In this document: in pieces, positions 15,983 to 23,466 of the stretch
Layout: the number at the start of each line of letters is the position of its first letter
How positions within the stretch are numbered: the first letter of the stretch is position 1
Assembly: GCA_019120675.1 (NCBI GenBank)
Contig: DWUQ01000141.1
Span: 1-24,738 of the forward strand
Reading direction: 5' to 3'
Origin: Candidatus Paenalcaligenes intestinipullorum
GTDB taxonomy: Bacteria > Pseudomonadota > Gammaproteobacteria > Burkholderiales > Burkholderiaceae_B
DNA: 24,738 nucleotides
Translations under genes and position numbers: made by a program
Notes under the pieces: generated by a model
Databases searched by the model: none
What the model saw: the letters and a program-made list of their open reading frames with translations, nothing else
Told to the model about the DNA's origin: nothing

Positions 15983-17194
15983 ATGAAGCGGATCGTTCTC
16001 TTTGAAAATATTCACCCCAGTGCCACAGAGGTTTTTGAGGCGGCTGGTTATACCGATGTGGTGACATACAAGTCTGCCCTTACTGGATCAGCCTTGCATG
16101 AGGCCTTAAAGGGCGCTCATGCGGTCGGGATCCGCTCTCGCACTCAGTTCGATGCCGACGCGATTGCAGCAGCCACCGACCTCGAAGCGATCGGCTGTTT
16201 TTGTATCGGTACCAATCAGGTCGATTTGCTTAAAGCTGCCAACAGCGGGTTACCCGTTTTTAACGCTCCGTTTTCCAACACACGCTCCGTAGCCGAGCTG
16301 GTGTTAGGCGAAGCTATTTTGCTGTTGCGTCGCATCCCAGAGAAAAACGCTCGCGTCCACCAAGGCCATTGGGATAAAACCGCTGAGGGCGCTTTTGAAA
16401 TTCGCGGCAAAACCCTCGGTATTATTGGTTACGGTAATATCGGCTCACAGGTGGGCACCTTAGCCGAAGCCTTAGGTATGCGCGTGTTGTTTCATGATGT
16501 GGAGGCCAAGCTCCCGCTCAGCAATGCGCGTGCCTGTCCCTCCTTAAAGCGTTTGCTCGAACAGTCCGATGTCGTGACCTTACACGTGCCAGGCGGAGCC
16601 ACCACCGAAAACATCATGAACAGCACCACCTTAGCCCAAATGAAGCCAGGCGCCGTGCTCATTAATGCCGCACGAGGTTCGGTGGTCGATATCGATGCGT
16701 TACACGAGCATCTTCAGTCAGGGCATTTGGCGGGTGCGGCTTTGGACGTCTTTCCCGAAGAGCCCAAGGGCACTAATGAGCCCCTCAAAAGCCCACTTAT
16801 TGGCATGAACAACGTGATTCTGACGCCGCATATTGGCGGTAGCACGCAGGAGTCCCAAGAAAACATCGGTCGCGAAGTCGCTGAAAAGCTCGTGCTGTAT
16901 TTACGCAGTGGCGCCTCTAAAGGGGCGGTGAACTTCCCAGAGGTCTCCTATATGCCAGCAAGTGGCGCTGAACGTATACTGCATTTACACAAAAACGTAC
17001 CCGGCACCATGGCGGCACTGAGCAATGTTTTTGCCGAGTATGGTTTAAATATCGTGGGTCAGCAGCTGCAAACCCGTGATCAGCTAGGCTATGCCATTAC
17101 CGATGTGGACGGTATTGTGTCCGAGGAGCTACTGGCTAAGCTTCGCGCGTTCCCCGGCACGCTGCGTTGTGAGCGTTTACGAAGCGGACTCTAA
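15983..17194 (+). CDS. serA: D-3-phosphoglycerate dehydrogenase
   Basis: First committed step of serine synthesis: oxidises 3-phosphoglycerate to 3-phosphohydroxypyruvate with NAD. From the ATG at 15983 it has 403 residues, close to E. coli SerA (410), and is very similar to it in the IGCFCIGTNQVDL and NAPFSNTRSVAELV segments. The Rossmann motif is GYGNIG (149-154); the catalytic Arg/Glu/His fall in ARGSVVD, DVFPEEP and LTPHIGGST. The last 70 or so residues are an ACT domain (HLHKNVPGTMAALSNVF), so feedback inhibition by serine is expected. The frame is open upstream to a GTG at 15929, but that would give an extra hydrophobic 18 residues not found in the family. Its 3' end overlaps convergent nsrR by 18 bases. 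Confidence 0.95.
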   Translation: MKRIVLFENIHPSATEVFEAAGYTDVVTYKSALTGSALHEALKGAHAVGIRSRTQFDADAIAAATDLEAIGCFCIGTNQVDLLKAANSGLPVFNAPFSNTRSVAELVLGEAILLLRRIPEKNARVHQGHWDKTAEGAFEIRGKTLGIIGYGNIGSQVGTLAEALGMRVLFHDVEAKLPLSNARACPSLKRLLEQSDVVTLHVPGGATTENIMNSTTLAQMKPGAVLINAARGSVVDIDALHEHLQSGHLAGAALDVFPEEPKGTNEPLKSPLIGMNNVILTPHIGGSTQESQENIGREVAEKLVLYLRSGASKGAVNFPEVSYMPASGAERILHLHKNVPGTMAALSNVFAEYGLNIVGQQLQTRDQLGYAITDVDGIVSEELLAKLRAFPGTLRCERLRSGL

Positions 17195-17611
17195 CAAAAT
17201 TTGGCGCGTCTCGGGTTGGAGCAGGTCGACTAGAGTGTAGGCATCCAGATGCGCCAAAAACGCCAAGGTGGCTTGGTGCAGCAAACGTTTCAGCTGGCAG
17301 CGGTTATCCAGTAGGCAGTGAGCACCCTGTGTACCCATACACTCTACTAATTGAAAATCCGCTTCGGTGTCGCGTACCACCGCGCCCACATTAATTGCCT
17401 CGGCGGCCTTGCCCAATTGCAAGCCGCCATTTTTACCGCGTACCGAGCGCACCCAGCCGCGTTGTGACAGCAAATTGGCGACTTTCATAAGGTGAGTACG
17501 CGAGATATCAAAACGCTCAGCCACCTCTTGGATGGTGCATAAGCGATCGGGGTGCGTGCCCAAATACATCAGTAAGCGCAACGCGTAGTCGGTGCTTAAA
17601 TTTAGACGCAT
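17177..17611 (-). CDS. nsrR: Nitric-oxide-sensing repressor NsrR (Rrf2 family)
   Basis: Iron-sulfur transcription factor that represses NO-detoxifying genes and releases DNA on reacting with NO. 144 residues: winged helix-turn-helix (TIQEVAERFDISRTHLMKVANLLSQ, about 26-50), the wing VRGKNGGLQLGK (57-68), and the cluster ligands Cys91, Cys99 and Cys105 (E. coli uses 91, 96 and 102). The dimer helix follows. The match to E. coli NsrR is clear around TDYALRLLMYL and AVRGKNGG-like segments. It starts 9 bases after the truncated-haemoglobin stop, so both share a transcript under an apparent NsrR operator, giving autoregulation. Its 3' end overlaps serA. Confidence 0.92.
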   Translation of the reverse strand: MRLNLSTDYALRLLMYLGTHPDRLCTIQEVAERFDISRTHLMKVANLLSQRGWVRSVRGKNGGLQLGKAAEAINVGAVVRDTEADFQLVECMGTQGAHCLLDNRCQLKRLLHQATLAFLAHLDAYTLVDLLQPETRQILLESAS

Positions 17612-17620
17612 AATTCCGAT

Positions 17621-18037
17621 TTACCCAGAGTGTTTGGCATAGTGCAGTTCACTGGGGAGCTGATCCGGCTGTTGCTGATACTGGTAGCCCAGCCATAAGC
17701 TGCGAGCAATACGTCGAGCATAGGCTTGTGCTTGCTGAGCCAGTTGCGGATTAGGGTGCTGGCTGGACGTGGTGTGAAACAAATCCAGCCACATTTGAAA
17801 ATGCGCTTCGTTGAGCTGAGGGAGTTGGGCGTGCTTTTGCATCGGTGAACCGCTGTAGGACGCATCACGACACAACAAAGAGGACCAAAAATTCACCATA
17901 ATATCCAGATGACTGTCCCAGTCGTGGATATGCTGATCAAAAATAGGTCCAAGGGTGGGGTGTTGACGGACTTCACGATAAAAGTCATGTACCAGCTGGT
18001 GGATTTCGTCGCGAGTATAAAGAGGCAAGGACGACAT
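17621..18037 (-). CDS. Group III truncated haemoglobin
   Basis: Small haem protein of 138 residues from the trHb3 (Ctb) group. Family features visible in order are FYREVRQHPTLGPIF (19-33), DWDSHLDIMVNFWSSLL (39-55), the YSGSPMQKH distal region (61-69), the proximal His79 in LNEAHFQMWLDLF, and ARRIARSLWLGY (107-118). Group III proteins are tied to NO or oxygen handling; Campylobacter Ctb belongs to the same group. Here the gene is first in an operon with nsrR, behind an NsrR site, which supports a role in nitrosative stress. The ATG at 18037 has only a weak ribosome-binding site. There is no signal peptide, so it is cytosolic. Confidence 0.92.
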   Translation of the reverse strand: MSSLPLYTRDEIHQLVHDFYREVRQHPTLGPIFDQHIHDWDSHLDIMVNFWSSLLCRDASYSGSPMQKHAQLPQLNEAHFQMWLDLFHTTSSQHPNPQLAQQAQAYARRIARSLWLGYQYQQQPDQLPSELHYAKHSG

Positions 18038-18055
18038 GAGGCAATACTCACAAAT

Positions 18056-18078
18056 AAGATGATTATAAAATGCATCTT
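18056..18078. promoter_or_regulatory. NsrR operator (11-1-11 inverted repeat)
   Basis: On the plus strand AAGATGATTAT, a central A, and AAATGCATCTT. The right half, read on the minus strand, is AAGATGCATTT, identical to the established E. coli NsrR half-site consensus; the left half matches at 8 of 11 positions. It lies 19 to 41 bases upstream of the truncated-haemoglobin start, over its -10 box, the right place for repression. Confidence 0.85.
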
Positions 18079-18091
18079 ATTGTGCTGTCGT
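18062..18091 (-). promoter_or_regulatory. Sigma-70 promoter for the haemoglobin-nsrR operon
   Basis: On the minus strand a perfect -10 TATAAT (18067-18062) lies inside the NsrR operator. The best -35 is ACGACA (18091-18086) with an 18-base spacer. Transcription would begin near 18055, leaving a leader of about 18 bases before the ATG. Confidence 0.65.
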
Positions 18092-18371
18092 GCATGGGTC
18101 AAGTGCGAGGCAAGTTGATTGGGTTGCCTCAGGAAGCTCAAGCGCTGCTTTGAGCACAGCAGCAGTCCTCGGACTACAGGGTGGGAGGGACGTCAACACA
18201 TTAGGGACAAGATTAGGTGTTTTCCTGAGCACAGAGAAGTACCGGAAAGCGTGCAATAAATGTTATTGTAAAAGCTTGCCTCAATTCAATCTTAGGCCAA
18301 GGACAATACAAGCTTTTGTGCCGTGTTTAGTTGAGCTTGTACCTCGAATTACCTCCTAGGAGTGACCCATA
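18079..18371. other. Non-coding region upstream of DUF442 gene, with inverted repeats
   Basis: I find no convincing gene between the NsrR site and 18372; an 89-codon open frame (18090-18359) has no family signature and no ribosome-binding site. The region does hold AAAAGCTTG (18270-18278) and CAAGCTTTT (18309-18317), a 9-bp inverted repeat with a 30-base loop. TATTGT (18264-18269) and ACAATA (18303-18308) are a second complementary pair that cannot form together with the first in a simple fold. Confidence 0.45.
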
Positions 18372-18716
18372 ATGAGTATCGAAATCCGCCAGTTAGCCGA
18401 AGATTTTTTCGTGGCGCCTCAGCTAAGCTCTGAAGACATGGCTGCGGTCGCCGAAGCCGGCTTTAAAACCGTCATCATCAATCGCCCCGATCACGAAGGC
18501 GGAGCCGAGCAGCCTACTTCTACCGAGGTGAGTGCTGCGGCCCAAGCGGCGGGCATGCAAGTGTTTTATCAACCTGTAGTGGGCAGTGCCTTATCGGCAG
18601 ACGATGCTCTGCAGCTGCTCAATATTCTTCAAGACGCGGCACAGCCTGTGCTGGCCTACTGTCGTAGCGGTGCGCGTTGCGAAAAACTTTTTCTAATGGC
18701 TCAAGCTCTTAAATAA
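18372..18716 (+). CDS. Rhodanese-loop sulfurtransferase-like protein (DUF442/TIGR01244)
   Basis: Single-domain cytosolic protein of 114 residues from the family that forms the N-terminal part of Blh (beta-lactamase-hydrolase-like persulfide) proteins. Typical landmarks are the start (EIRQLAEDFFVAPQLSSEDM), the FKTVIINRPDHEG strand and loop (31-43), and the active-site loop Cys97-Arg-Ser-Gly-Ala-Arg102. A six-residue Cys-to-Arg loop is the rhodanese size, not the seven-residue loop of tyrosine phosphatases, so persulfide transfer is more likely than dephosphorylation. No Blh hydrolase domain, sulfide oxidase or BigR regulator lies nearby. AGGAG at 18358-18362 precedes the ATG by 9 bases. Confidence 0.82.
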   Translation: MSIEIRQLAEDFFVAPQLSSEDMAAVAEAGFKTVIINRPDHEGGAEQPTSTEVSAAAQAAGMQVFYQPVVGSALSADDALQLLNILQDAAQPVLAYCRSGARCEKLFLMAQALK

Positions 18717-18724
18717 GTTATTCT

Positions 18725-18754
18725 TTGACAGACTAGGCTCAGCCAAATTTTTAT
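18725..18754 (+). promoter_or_regulatory. Probable sigma-70 promoter for uspA
   Basis: A perfect -35 TTGACA (18725-18730), an 18-base spacer and a weak -10 TTTTAT (18749-18754). The leader to the uspA start would be only about 12 bases, just enough to include the AGGAG at 18763-18767. Confidence 0.4.
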
Positions 18755-18772
18755 CCTTTATTAGGAGACGCT

Positions 18773-19234
18773 ATGTTTAAAAAAATCCTTATCCCGACAG
18801 ACGGCTCTGCGCTGTCTGCCCAAGCGGCCAACAAGGGCGTTTGCTTTGCAAAACAAATTGGTGCCGATGTGGTGGCTTTGCACGTCACACAGCCCTTTGC
18901 GGCAACCGTAGGCTTTGATGGCATGGCCGCTGCCTACGCCATTACCGATGAGGATTACGAGAAAACCGCCGCTGAGCAAGCCAATAAATACTTGCGCGCC
19001 GTGTTGGATCGTGCCGAAACTGCTGGCGTCAATGCTACCTCGCGTTCGGTATCGAACTTTAACGTTGCCGATGGTATAGCTAAGGCCGCCGAAGAGGAAG
19101 GGTGCGATTTGATCTTTATTGGTTCGCACGGTCGTAGTGGCTTATCGCGTTTATTGTTAGGCAGTGTCACCATTAAGGTCCTAAATATTGCACGGATTAC
19201 CACGCTGGTGTATCGCGTCAAAGACACGGACTAA
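18773..19234 (+). CDS. Universal stress protein, UspA family
   Basis: Cytosolic single-domain Usp of 153 residues, of the ATP-binding (UspFG/MJ0577-like) type. The start MFKKILIPTDGS carries the nucleotide-contacting Asp10. The ATP motif G-2x-G-9x-G-Ser is complete: Gly117, Gly120, Gly130, Ser131, in GSHGRSGLSRLLLGS. AGGAG lies 5 bases before the ATG. It follows the DUF442 gene by 56 bases and seems to have its own promoter. Members respond to starvation, redox and respiratory stress; the target here is unknown. Confidence 0.93.
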   Translation: MFKKILIPTDGSALSAQAANKGVCFAKQIGADVVALHVTQPFAATVGFDGMAAAYAITDEDYEKTAAEQANKYLRAVLDRAETAGVNATSRSVSNFNVADGIAKAAEEEGCDLIFIGSHGRSGLSRLLLGSVTIKVLNIARITTLVYRVKDTD

Positions 19235-19253
19235 ATTGCATACAGAGTTTTCA

Positions 19254-19306
19254 AACGGCCTCAGTTCAGCTGTCTTTTCAAAAAGAACAGTCAAGCGGAG
19301 GCCGTT
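19254..19306. terminator. Inverted repeat between convergent uspA and fdhD
   Basis: AACGGCCTC (19254-19262) and GAGGCCGTT (19298-19306) form a perfect 9-bp stem. An inner pair, CTGT and ACAG with CTTTT and AAAAG (about 19270-19290), extends the fold. It lies 20 bases after the uspA stop and may end both convergent transcripts, but neither side has a strong T-run, so termination is inferred from position. Confidence 0.5.
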
Positions 19307-19362
19307 GTTATAGATAGGCAATTTGACTCAATACTAAGGGCCTATACCCTCTGAGCCTACGC

Positions 19363-20205
19363 TTACGCTTTGGCCAAGCGGTGTGCATGGCTGTAAGCGC
19401 TAAAATGCTGTTGTCGACCAAAGCCAACCAGCAATAGGTTCAGCTGTTGGGCCAGCTCAATCGCCAACGAGGTGGGAGCGGACACCGCTACCAAGGTGCT
19501 TAAGCCTGCGGCTGCCGTTTTTTGTACCATTTCAAAGCTCGCACGGCTTGACACCACTGCCATATGCTCTGATAACGCTTCCAAGCTTTGGGTGCGCAGC
19601 AAGTGCCCGATGAGCTTGTCCAACGCATTATGTCGTCCCACATCTTCGCGTACTACCTCAATTCTCCCTTCAGCGGTTGCTAGCGCGGCTGCATGCGTTG
19701 CACCAGTTTGCAAATGCAAAGGTTGGCGCTCACGCAACGCATCTAAGGCCGCAAAGATGGCCGCTGGCTGTACACGGTGATGAGGCTCCGCCAAGGCCTC
19801 AAGCGGACGCATGACTTCGGACAGGCTTTCTAAACCACACAATCCGCAGCCAGTACGTCCAGCAATTTGTCGTCGCCGTTGCTTTAATTGCTGCATGCAC
19901 GCGCTGGCCACCTCAATCGCCACCACGTATCCATGAGCTTGCGCATGAACCTGAACATCATAGACATCACTTGCTTGGCGAATAACCCCTTCGGTGTAGG
20001 CAAAGCCCACCGCTAAATCCGCCAAATCACAAGGGCTGGCTAACAATACGGCATGGCTTAAGCCGTTAAACTCAAGCGCGATGGGCGCTTCAACCGCAAT
20101 GGTGTCCTCCTCATGACGGGGCGGGTGCTGAGCGCCATCTCGAGCAAAGCGCCAAATGGTTTGATTGTGAGTACCGGGATGGAAGGATGAGGAGAATGAA
20201 ACCAT
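19363..20205 (-). CDS. fdhD: Formate dehydrogenase accessory sulfurtransferase FdhD
   Basis: Passes sulfur from the cysteine desulfurase IscS to the molybdenum cofactor, which formate dehydrogenases need for activity. From the ATG at 20205 it has 280 residues. The active-site pair is Cys120-Gly-Leu-Cys123 in GRTGCGLCG, matching E. coli FdhD Cys121/Cys124. EEDTIAVEAPIALEFNG (32-48), VREDVGRHNALDKLIG and SSRASFEMVQKTAAAG are family segments. The frame is open to a TTG at 20217, but the ATG is preferred; no strong ribosome-binding site is visible. It is divergent from moaA, fitting a Moco function. No formate dehydrogenase gene is in the window. Confidence 0.93.
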   Translation of the reverse strand: MVSFSSSFHPGTHNQTIWRFARDGAQHPPRHEEDTIAVEAPIALEFNGLSHAVLLASPCDLADLAVGFAYTEGVIRQASDVYDVQVHAQAHGYVVAIEVASACMQQLKQRRRQIAGRTGCGLCGLESLSEVMRPLEALAEPHHRVQPAAIFAALDALRERQPLHLQTGATHAAALATAEGRIEVVREDVGRHNALDKLIGHLLRTQSLEALSEHMAVVSSRASFEMVQKTAAAGLSTLVAVSAPTSLAIELAQQLNLLLVGFGRQQHFSAYSHAHRLAKA

Positions 20206-20462
20206 GGCACAGCCCAATAGGTGGTGAGAAAGAAACGAAAGCAGTGGCCCACTAAAAACTTTAGAGGTAATTCACGGCAAAAACCAGCCTTTCCGCGCTT
20301 TTACAAAAGCGTTCGGGTGTCGGAGAACAGCGTTTTCTGGTAAGTTGAAGCAATAAGATTAAAGTATCTGAGTGAGGGTTTAGTTGCGTTTGCGCCAGCG
20401 TGTTGAACGACTCAGATGACGGCCACACAGCAAAAACTTGGTGCTTCGGATAGGAGAGGACG
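20206..20462. other. Divergent fdhD / moaA intergenic region
   Basis: About 257 bases with no convincing gene. One short perfect repeat, CGCTTTT (20296-20302) with AAAAGCG (20305-20311), is too tightly spaced to be a clear hairpin. I looked for the Moco RNA element known upstream of moaA in gammaproteobacteria and did not recognise it. AGGAG shortly before 20463 is the moaA ribosome-binding site. Confidence 0.4.
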
Positions 20463-21575
20463 ATGCGTACAGTCCTTAGTCAAGACCCAAAATCAGTGAC
20501 TTCGTCTAACACCCGCTCGGTATCGCGCCCACGGGTGCGACCCATGCTCGACGAAGGCGTGCGCGATCAGCTCCATCGACCTTTTCGTGACTTACGCATT
20601 TCTGTTACCGATAAGTGCAATTTTCGTTGCACGTACTGTATGCCGCGTGAGGTCTTCGATGCACAATATCAGTTTTTAAAGCATAGTCAATTACTCAGCT
20701 TCGAAGAAATCACCCGAGTGGCTAAAATTGCTTTGCAATTAGGGGTCAATAAACTCCGTCTAACCGGTGGCGAGCCGCTATTACGCCGCAATATCGAAGA
20801 GCTGGTGGCCATGTTGGCAGCGCTACGCAAACCGGATGGCAACGCGCCAGAAATTGCGCTCACGACCAATGGCACACTGTTGGCCGCCAAGGCACAAGCC
20901 CTCAAGGACGCCGGATTAAACCGCGTTACTGTTAGTCTGGATGCGCTCGATAGCGCTCGCTTTGCTCATCTCAGTGACAGTAAAGTCGCGGTCGAGCAGG
21001 TATTAAACGGTATCGACCGTGCTGCCGCAGTCGGCCTGCAGCCTGTAAAAGTCAACATGGTGGTGCGTAAAGGCTTAAACGACGATCAAATTCTCCCTAT
21101 GGTGGAGCACTTTCGCCATGGTCCGCATATTTTGCGCTTTATTGAATACATGGATGTGGGCAACAGCAATGGCTGGAACATGCAAGAAGTCGTCACTGGC
21201 AAACAAATTCACGACCTCATTCATGCCTGCTATCCTTTAGAACCCTTAAAGGCCCATTACACTGGCGAAGTGGCTGGGCGGTATCGTTTTATGGATGGGG
21301 CAGGCGAGATCGGTCTCATCACCAGTGTGTCACAGCCTTTCTGTGGCGACTGTAGTCGTATGCGCTTATCCCCTGAGGGCAAGCTGTTTCTCTGTTTGTT
21401 CGGCTCCAAAGGTGTGGATCTACGCAGTGTGCTGCGCTCCGACGCGGCGGATGATGAAGTGGCTGGATTTATGGCAGGTACGTGGCGTAAGCGTACGGAT
21501 CAATACTCAGAACTGCGCAGTGCAGGGGTAGCCCCAGAGTCTGAAAAAGTCGAAATGAGCTATATCGGTGGTTAG
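20463..21575 (+). CDS. moaA: GTP 3',8-cyclase MoaA (radical SAM)
   Basis: First step of molybdenum cofactor synthesis: radical SAM cyclisation of GTP to 3',8-cyclo-GTP, which MoaC turns into cyclic pyranopterin phosphate. 370 residues, longer than E. coli MoaA (329) because of a Ser/Arg-rich N-terminal extension of about 30 residues. The radical SAM cluster is Cys52-x3-Cys56-x2-Cys59 (KCNFRCTYCMPRE), followed by LRLTGGEPLLR for SAM binding. The C-terminal cluster is FCGDCSRMRLSPEGKLFLC, and the protein ends in the conserved Gly-Gly. AGGAG precedes the ATG. It overlaps mobA by 8 bases, forming a moaA-mobA operon. Confidence 0.96.
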   Translation: MRTVLSQDPKSVTSSNTRSVSRPRVRPMLDEGVRDQLHRPFRDLRISVTDKCNFRCTYCMPREVFDAQYQFLKHSQLLSFEEITRVAKIALQLGVNKLRLTGGEPLLRRNIEELVAMLAALRKPDGNAPEIALTTNGTLLAAKAQALKDAGLNRVTVSLDALDSARFAHLSDSKVAVEQVLNGIDRAAAVGLQPVKVNMVVRKGLNDDQILPMVEHFRHGPHILRFIEYMDVGNSNGWNMQEVVTGKQIHDLIHACYPLEPLKAHYTGEVAGRYRFMDGAGEIGLITSVSQPFCGDCSRMRLSPEGKLFLCLFGSKGVDLRSVLRSDAADDEVAGFMAGTWRKRTDQYSELRSAGVAPESEKVEMSYIGG

Positions 21576-22185
21576 CCCAACCGTGTCGGTATCGGGGCTG
21601 GTGCTTGCGGGCGGTCAATCCTCGCGCATGCAAAGCCTAATTGCCAACAAGGCGTGGCTCGACTACCAAGGGCAGCCGCTGGTTGTGCATATGCTGGCGC
21701 GCTTGCAGCCTTTGGTGGCTCGTGTACGCATCAGCGCCAACCAAGACCTCTCCCACTTTGCCCGCTATGCAACAGTCATTCCCGATGCGCCACGAGTACG
21801 TGGGCACCTTGGGCCGTTGGCGGGGGTATACAGTGCTTTACTGAGTTGTCAGACTGATTATCTGCTGTGTGTGCCTATTGATGTGCCACGCCTACGTTCA
21901 GAAACCTTAACTGCACTGATGATGTGTGCGGCCTCTGAGCCAACCATTAAGTACTGGTATGTACACGCTGATCGGCCGCATCCGTTGATCGCGCTCATTC
22001 ATCGCGATCTGGTGGCAGGGCTGGGGCAATTTTTAGATCAGGGGCATCGCCGCGTGCGGCACTTTATTGAAAGTGTGCCGCACCGCGTGGTATCGTTTGA
22101 CGACGCTGAAAGTGAGTTTCAAAACATCAACACACCCGACGACTATCGACTACTGAATCAGTACGCCCACAAGTTAAAGTCATAA
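21568..22185 (+). CDS. mobA: Molybdenum cofactor guanylyltransferase MobA
   Basis: Attaches GMP from GTP to Mo-molybdopterin, giving the bis-MGD form used by DMSO-reductase-family enzymes such as formate dehydrogenase. 205 residues from the GTG at 21568, which overlaps the moaA end by 8 bases. The nucleotide-binding LAGGQSSRM (13-21), Asn58 (ISANQD), Asp73 (IPDAPR), GPLAGVYSAL (82-91), metal-binding Asp105 (VPIDVPRL) and NINTPDDY all match the family. Odd point: after Arg-Met the usual Gly-Gly-x-Asp-Lys loop reads QSLIANK, one residue longer and without the Gly-Gly and Asp; Lys28 is kept. Its 3' end overlaps convergent moeA by 28 bases. A later GTG at 21583 is an alternative start. Confidence 0.88.
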   Translation: MVSPTVSVSGLVLAGGQSSRMQSLIANKAWLDYQGQPLVVHMLARLQPLVARVRISANQDLSHFARYATVIPDAPRVRGHLGPLAGVYSALLSCQTDYLLCVPIDVPRLRSETLTALMMCAASEPTIKYWYVHADRPHPLIALIHRDLVAGLGQFLDQGHRRVRHFIESVPHRVVSFDDAESEFQNINTPDDYRLLNQYAHKLKS

Positions 22186-23366
22186 AAAGCCACTTGATCG
22201 CCTGGCCCCGTATCCACATCGGCAGGAATGCGCGCTAGACCGCTGGCCCAACCCAAAGAATTAATAATATTTGAAAACTGTTGGGAGTGGGGCACAGCTT
22301 CAAGCTGACCTGTTGCGTTGGCTTGCAAACGCGTGCGCAGGAAATCTTCACGCCAGCCCAAAAAGCGTTGTTCGCCCCCAAGTGGAAAGTGATGAATCGG
22401 TGGGCAAAGCTCGGTGCGGCCTTGCAAAGCACGTAGCAAAGGGCTCACCATTAAAATAAACACGGCATAAGCGGAAACGGGATTCCCAGGCAAGCCCACA
22501 ATGGGCGTGTCATTGAGGTGGGCTAAGGCAACGGGCTTGCCAGGTTTCATTTTGACTCGCCACAAGTTCATGCTACCACCTGCGGCTTCAATAGCGGGCT
22601 TGACGAGGTCTTTATCGCCGACGGATACGCCACCTACCGTTAACACCAAATCGCACTCTTGGGTGAGCTGTTGTAGCGCCTCCTGGATGGCGGGGAGTTC
22701 GTCTTGGGCCTGTACGGAGCGATGTACGACGGCCTGCATTTGCTCAACTAAAGCCGCCAGCATTGGTGCATTGGAGTTGTAAATTTGCCCTGCTTTAAGT
22801 GGTGTGCCTGGGGCGACTAATTCGTTGCCTGTAGTAAGGATACCGATTTTAGGCTTAGGAAAAACCTCCAGCTCAGCCATCCCCTGCGCCGCGAGCATGG
22901 CCACATGACCGCTGCTGAGCAGCGTACCCGCGTACAGAATAGTACGGCCTTGTGCCATGTCCTCGCCTTGGTAACGTACATGCTGGCCTTTGGTGGGTGG
23001 GTTTAGGATACGGAGCGCTTGTTTATCGTCCAGCTCGCACTCCTCTTGAATGACTACAGTATCCGCATCGTCTGGGATCAGGCTGCCGGTAAAGAGACGC
23101 ATGGCGTGGCCCGGCTTTAACGCTTCGGGCACATCGCCTGCATAGGCGGCCGGCTGCACGGGCAACGTGCGCTCGGCGTCATAATCCGCAAAACGCAAAG
23201 CGTACCCATCCATGGCGCTGTTGTCGGCAGGGGGGATATCAATCAAAGCAACCAAATCATGAGCCAGTACACGGCCTAACGCATCGGCTAAGTGAACACG
23301 CTCAGTAGTGCTCGGAGGAATGGCTGCGCCCATTAAGCGTTGTTGGGCATCATCAAAATCTAACAT
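22158..23366 (-). CDS. moeA: Molybdopterin molybdenumtransferase MoeA
   Basis: Inserts molybdate into adenylated molybdopterin. 402 residues from the ATG at 23366; a TTG at 23378 in the same frame would add four residues, and neither has a good ribosome-binding site. Family landmarks: DIPPADNSAMDGYALR near residues 43-58, the hinge and binding domain GILTTGNELVAPG and IYNSNAPMLAALV, GGVSVGDKDLVKPAI, and MKPGKPVALA through IVGLPGNPVSAYAVF, then the C-terminal domain IV. It is last in the minus-strand moaC-moaD-moaE-moeA series, about 100 bases after moaE. It converges on mobA with a 28-base overlap. Confidence 0.95.
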   Translation of the reverse strand: MLDFDDAQQRLMGAAIPPSTTERVHLADALGRVLAHDLVALIDIPPADNSAMDGYALRFADYDAERTLPVQPAAYAGDVPEALKPGHAMRLFTGSLIPDDADTVVIQEECELDDKQALRILNPPTKGQHVRYQGEDMAQGRTILYAGTLLSSGHVAMLAAQGMAELEVFPKPKIGILTTGNELVAPGTPLKAGQIYNSNAPMLAALVEQMQAVVHRSVQAQDELPAIQEALQQLTQECDLVLTVGGVSVGDKDLVKPAIEAAGGSMNLWRVKMKPGKPVALAHLNDTPIVGLPGNPVSAYAVFILMVSPLLRALQGRTELCPPIHHFPLGGEQRFLGWREDFLRTRLQANATGQLEAVPHSQQFSNIINSLGWASGLARIPADVDTGPGDQVAFYDFNLWAY

Positions 23367-23466
23367 AAGGGCATTCAATCAATAAAGTTAGGAACAAGGA
23401 CTGGGCAGTGTATTGGGAGAGGGGTGCCATCCGCTTGCTTGAGCAGTGTGATAGCCAAAACGAAGG

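Noticed and set aside
18090..18359. 89-codon open frame on the plus strand upstream of the DUF442 gene
   Set aside because: Low-complexity start, no ribosome-binding site and no family resemblance; it looks like a chance frame in a regulatory region.
18372..18716. Tyrosine phosphatase (CX5R) reading of the DUF442 protein
   Set aside because: The loop from Cys97 to Arg102 is one residue too short for CX5R and fits the six-residue rhodanese loop.
20206..20462. Moco riboswitch-like RNA in front of moaA
   Set aside because: The long 5' region invites it, but I could not match the helices of the known Moco RNA element; an Rfam scan would settle it.
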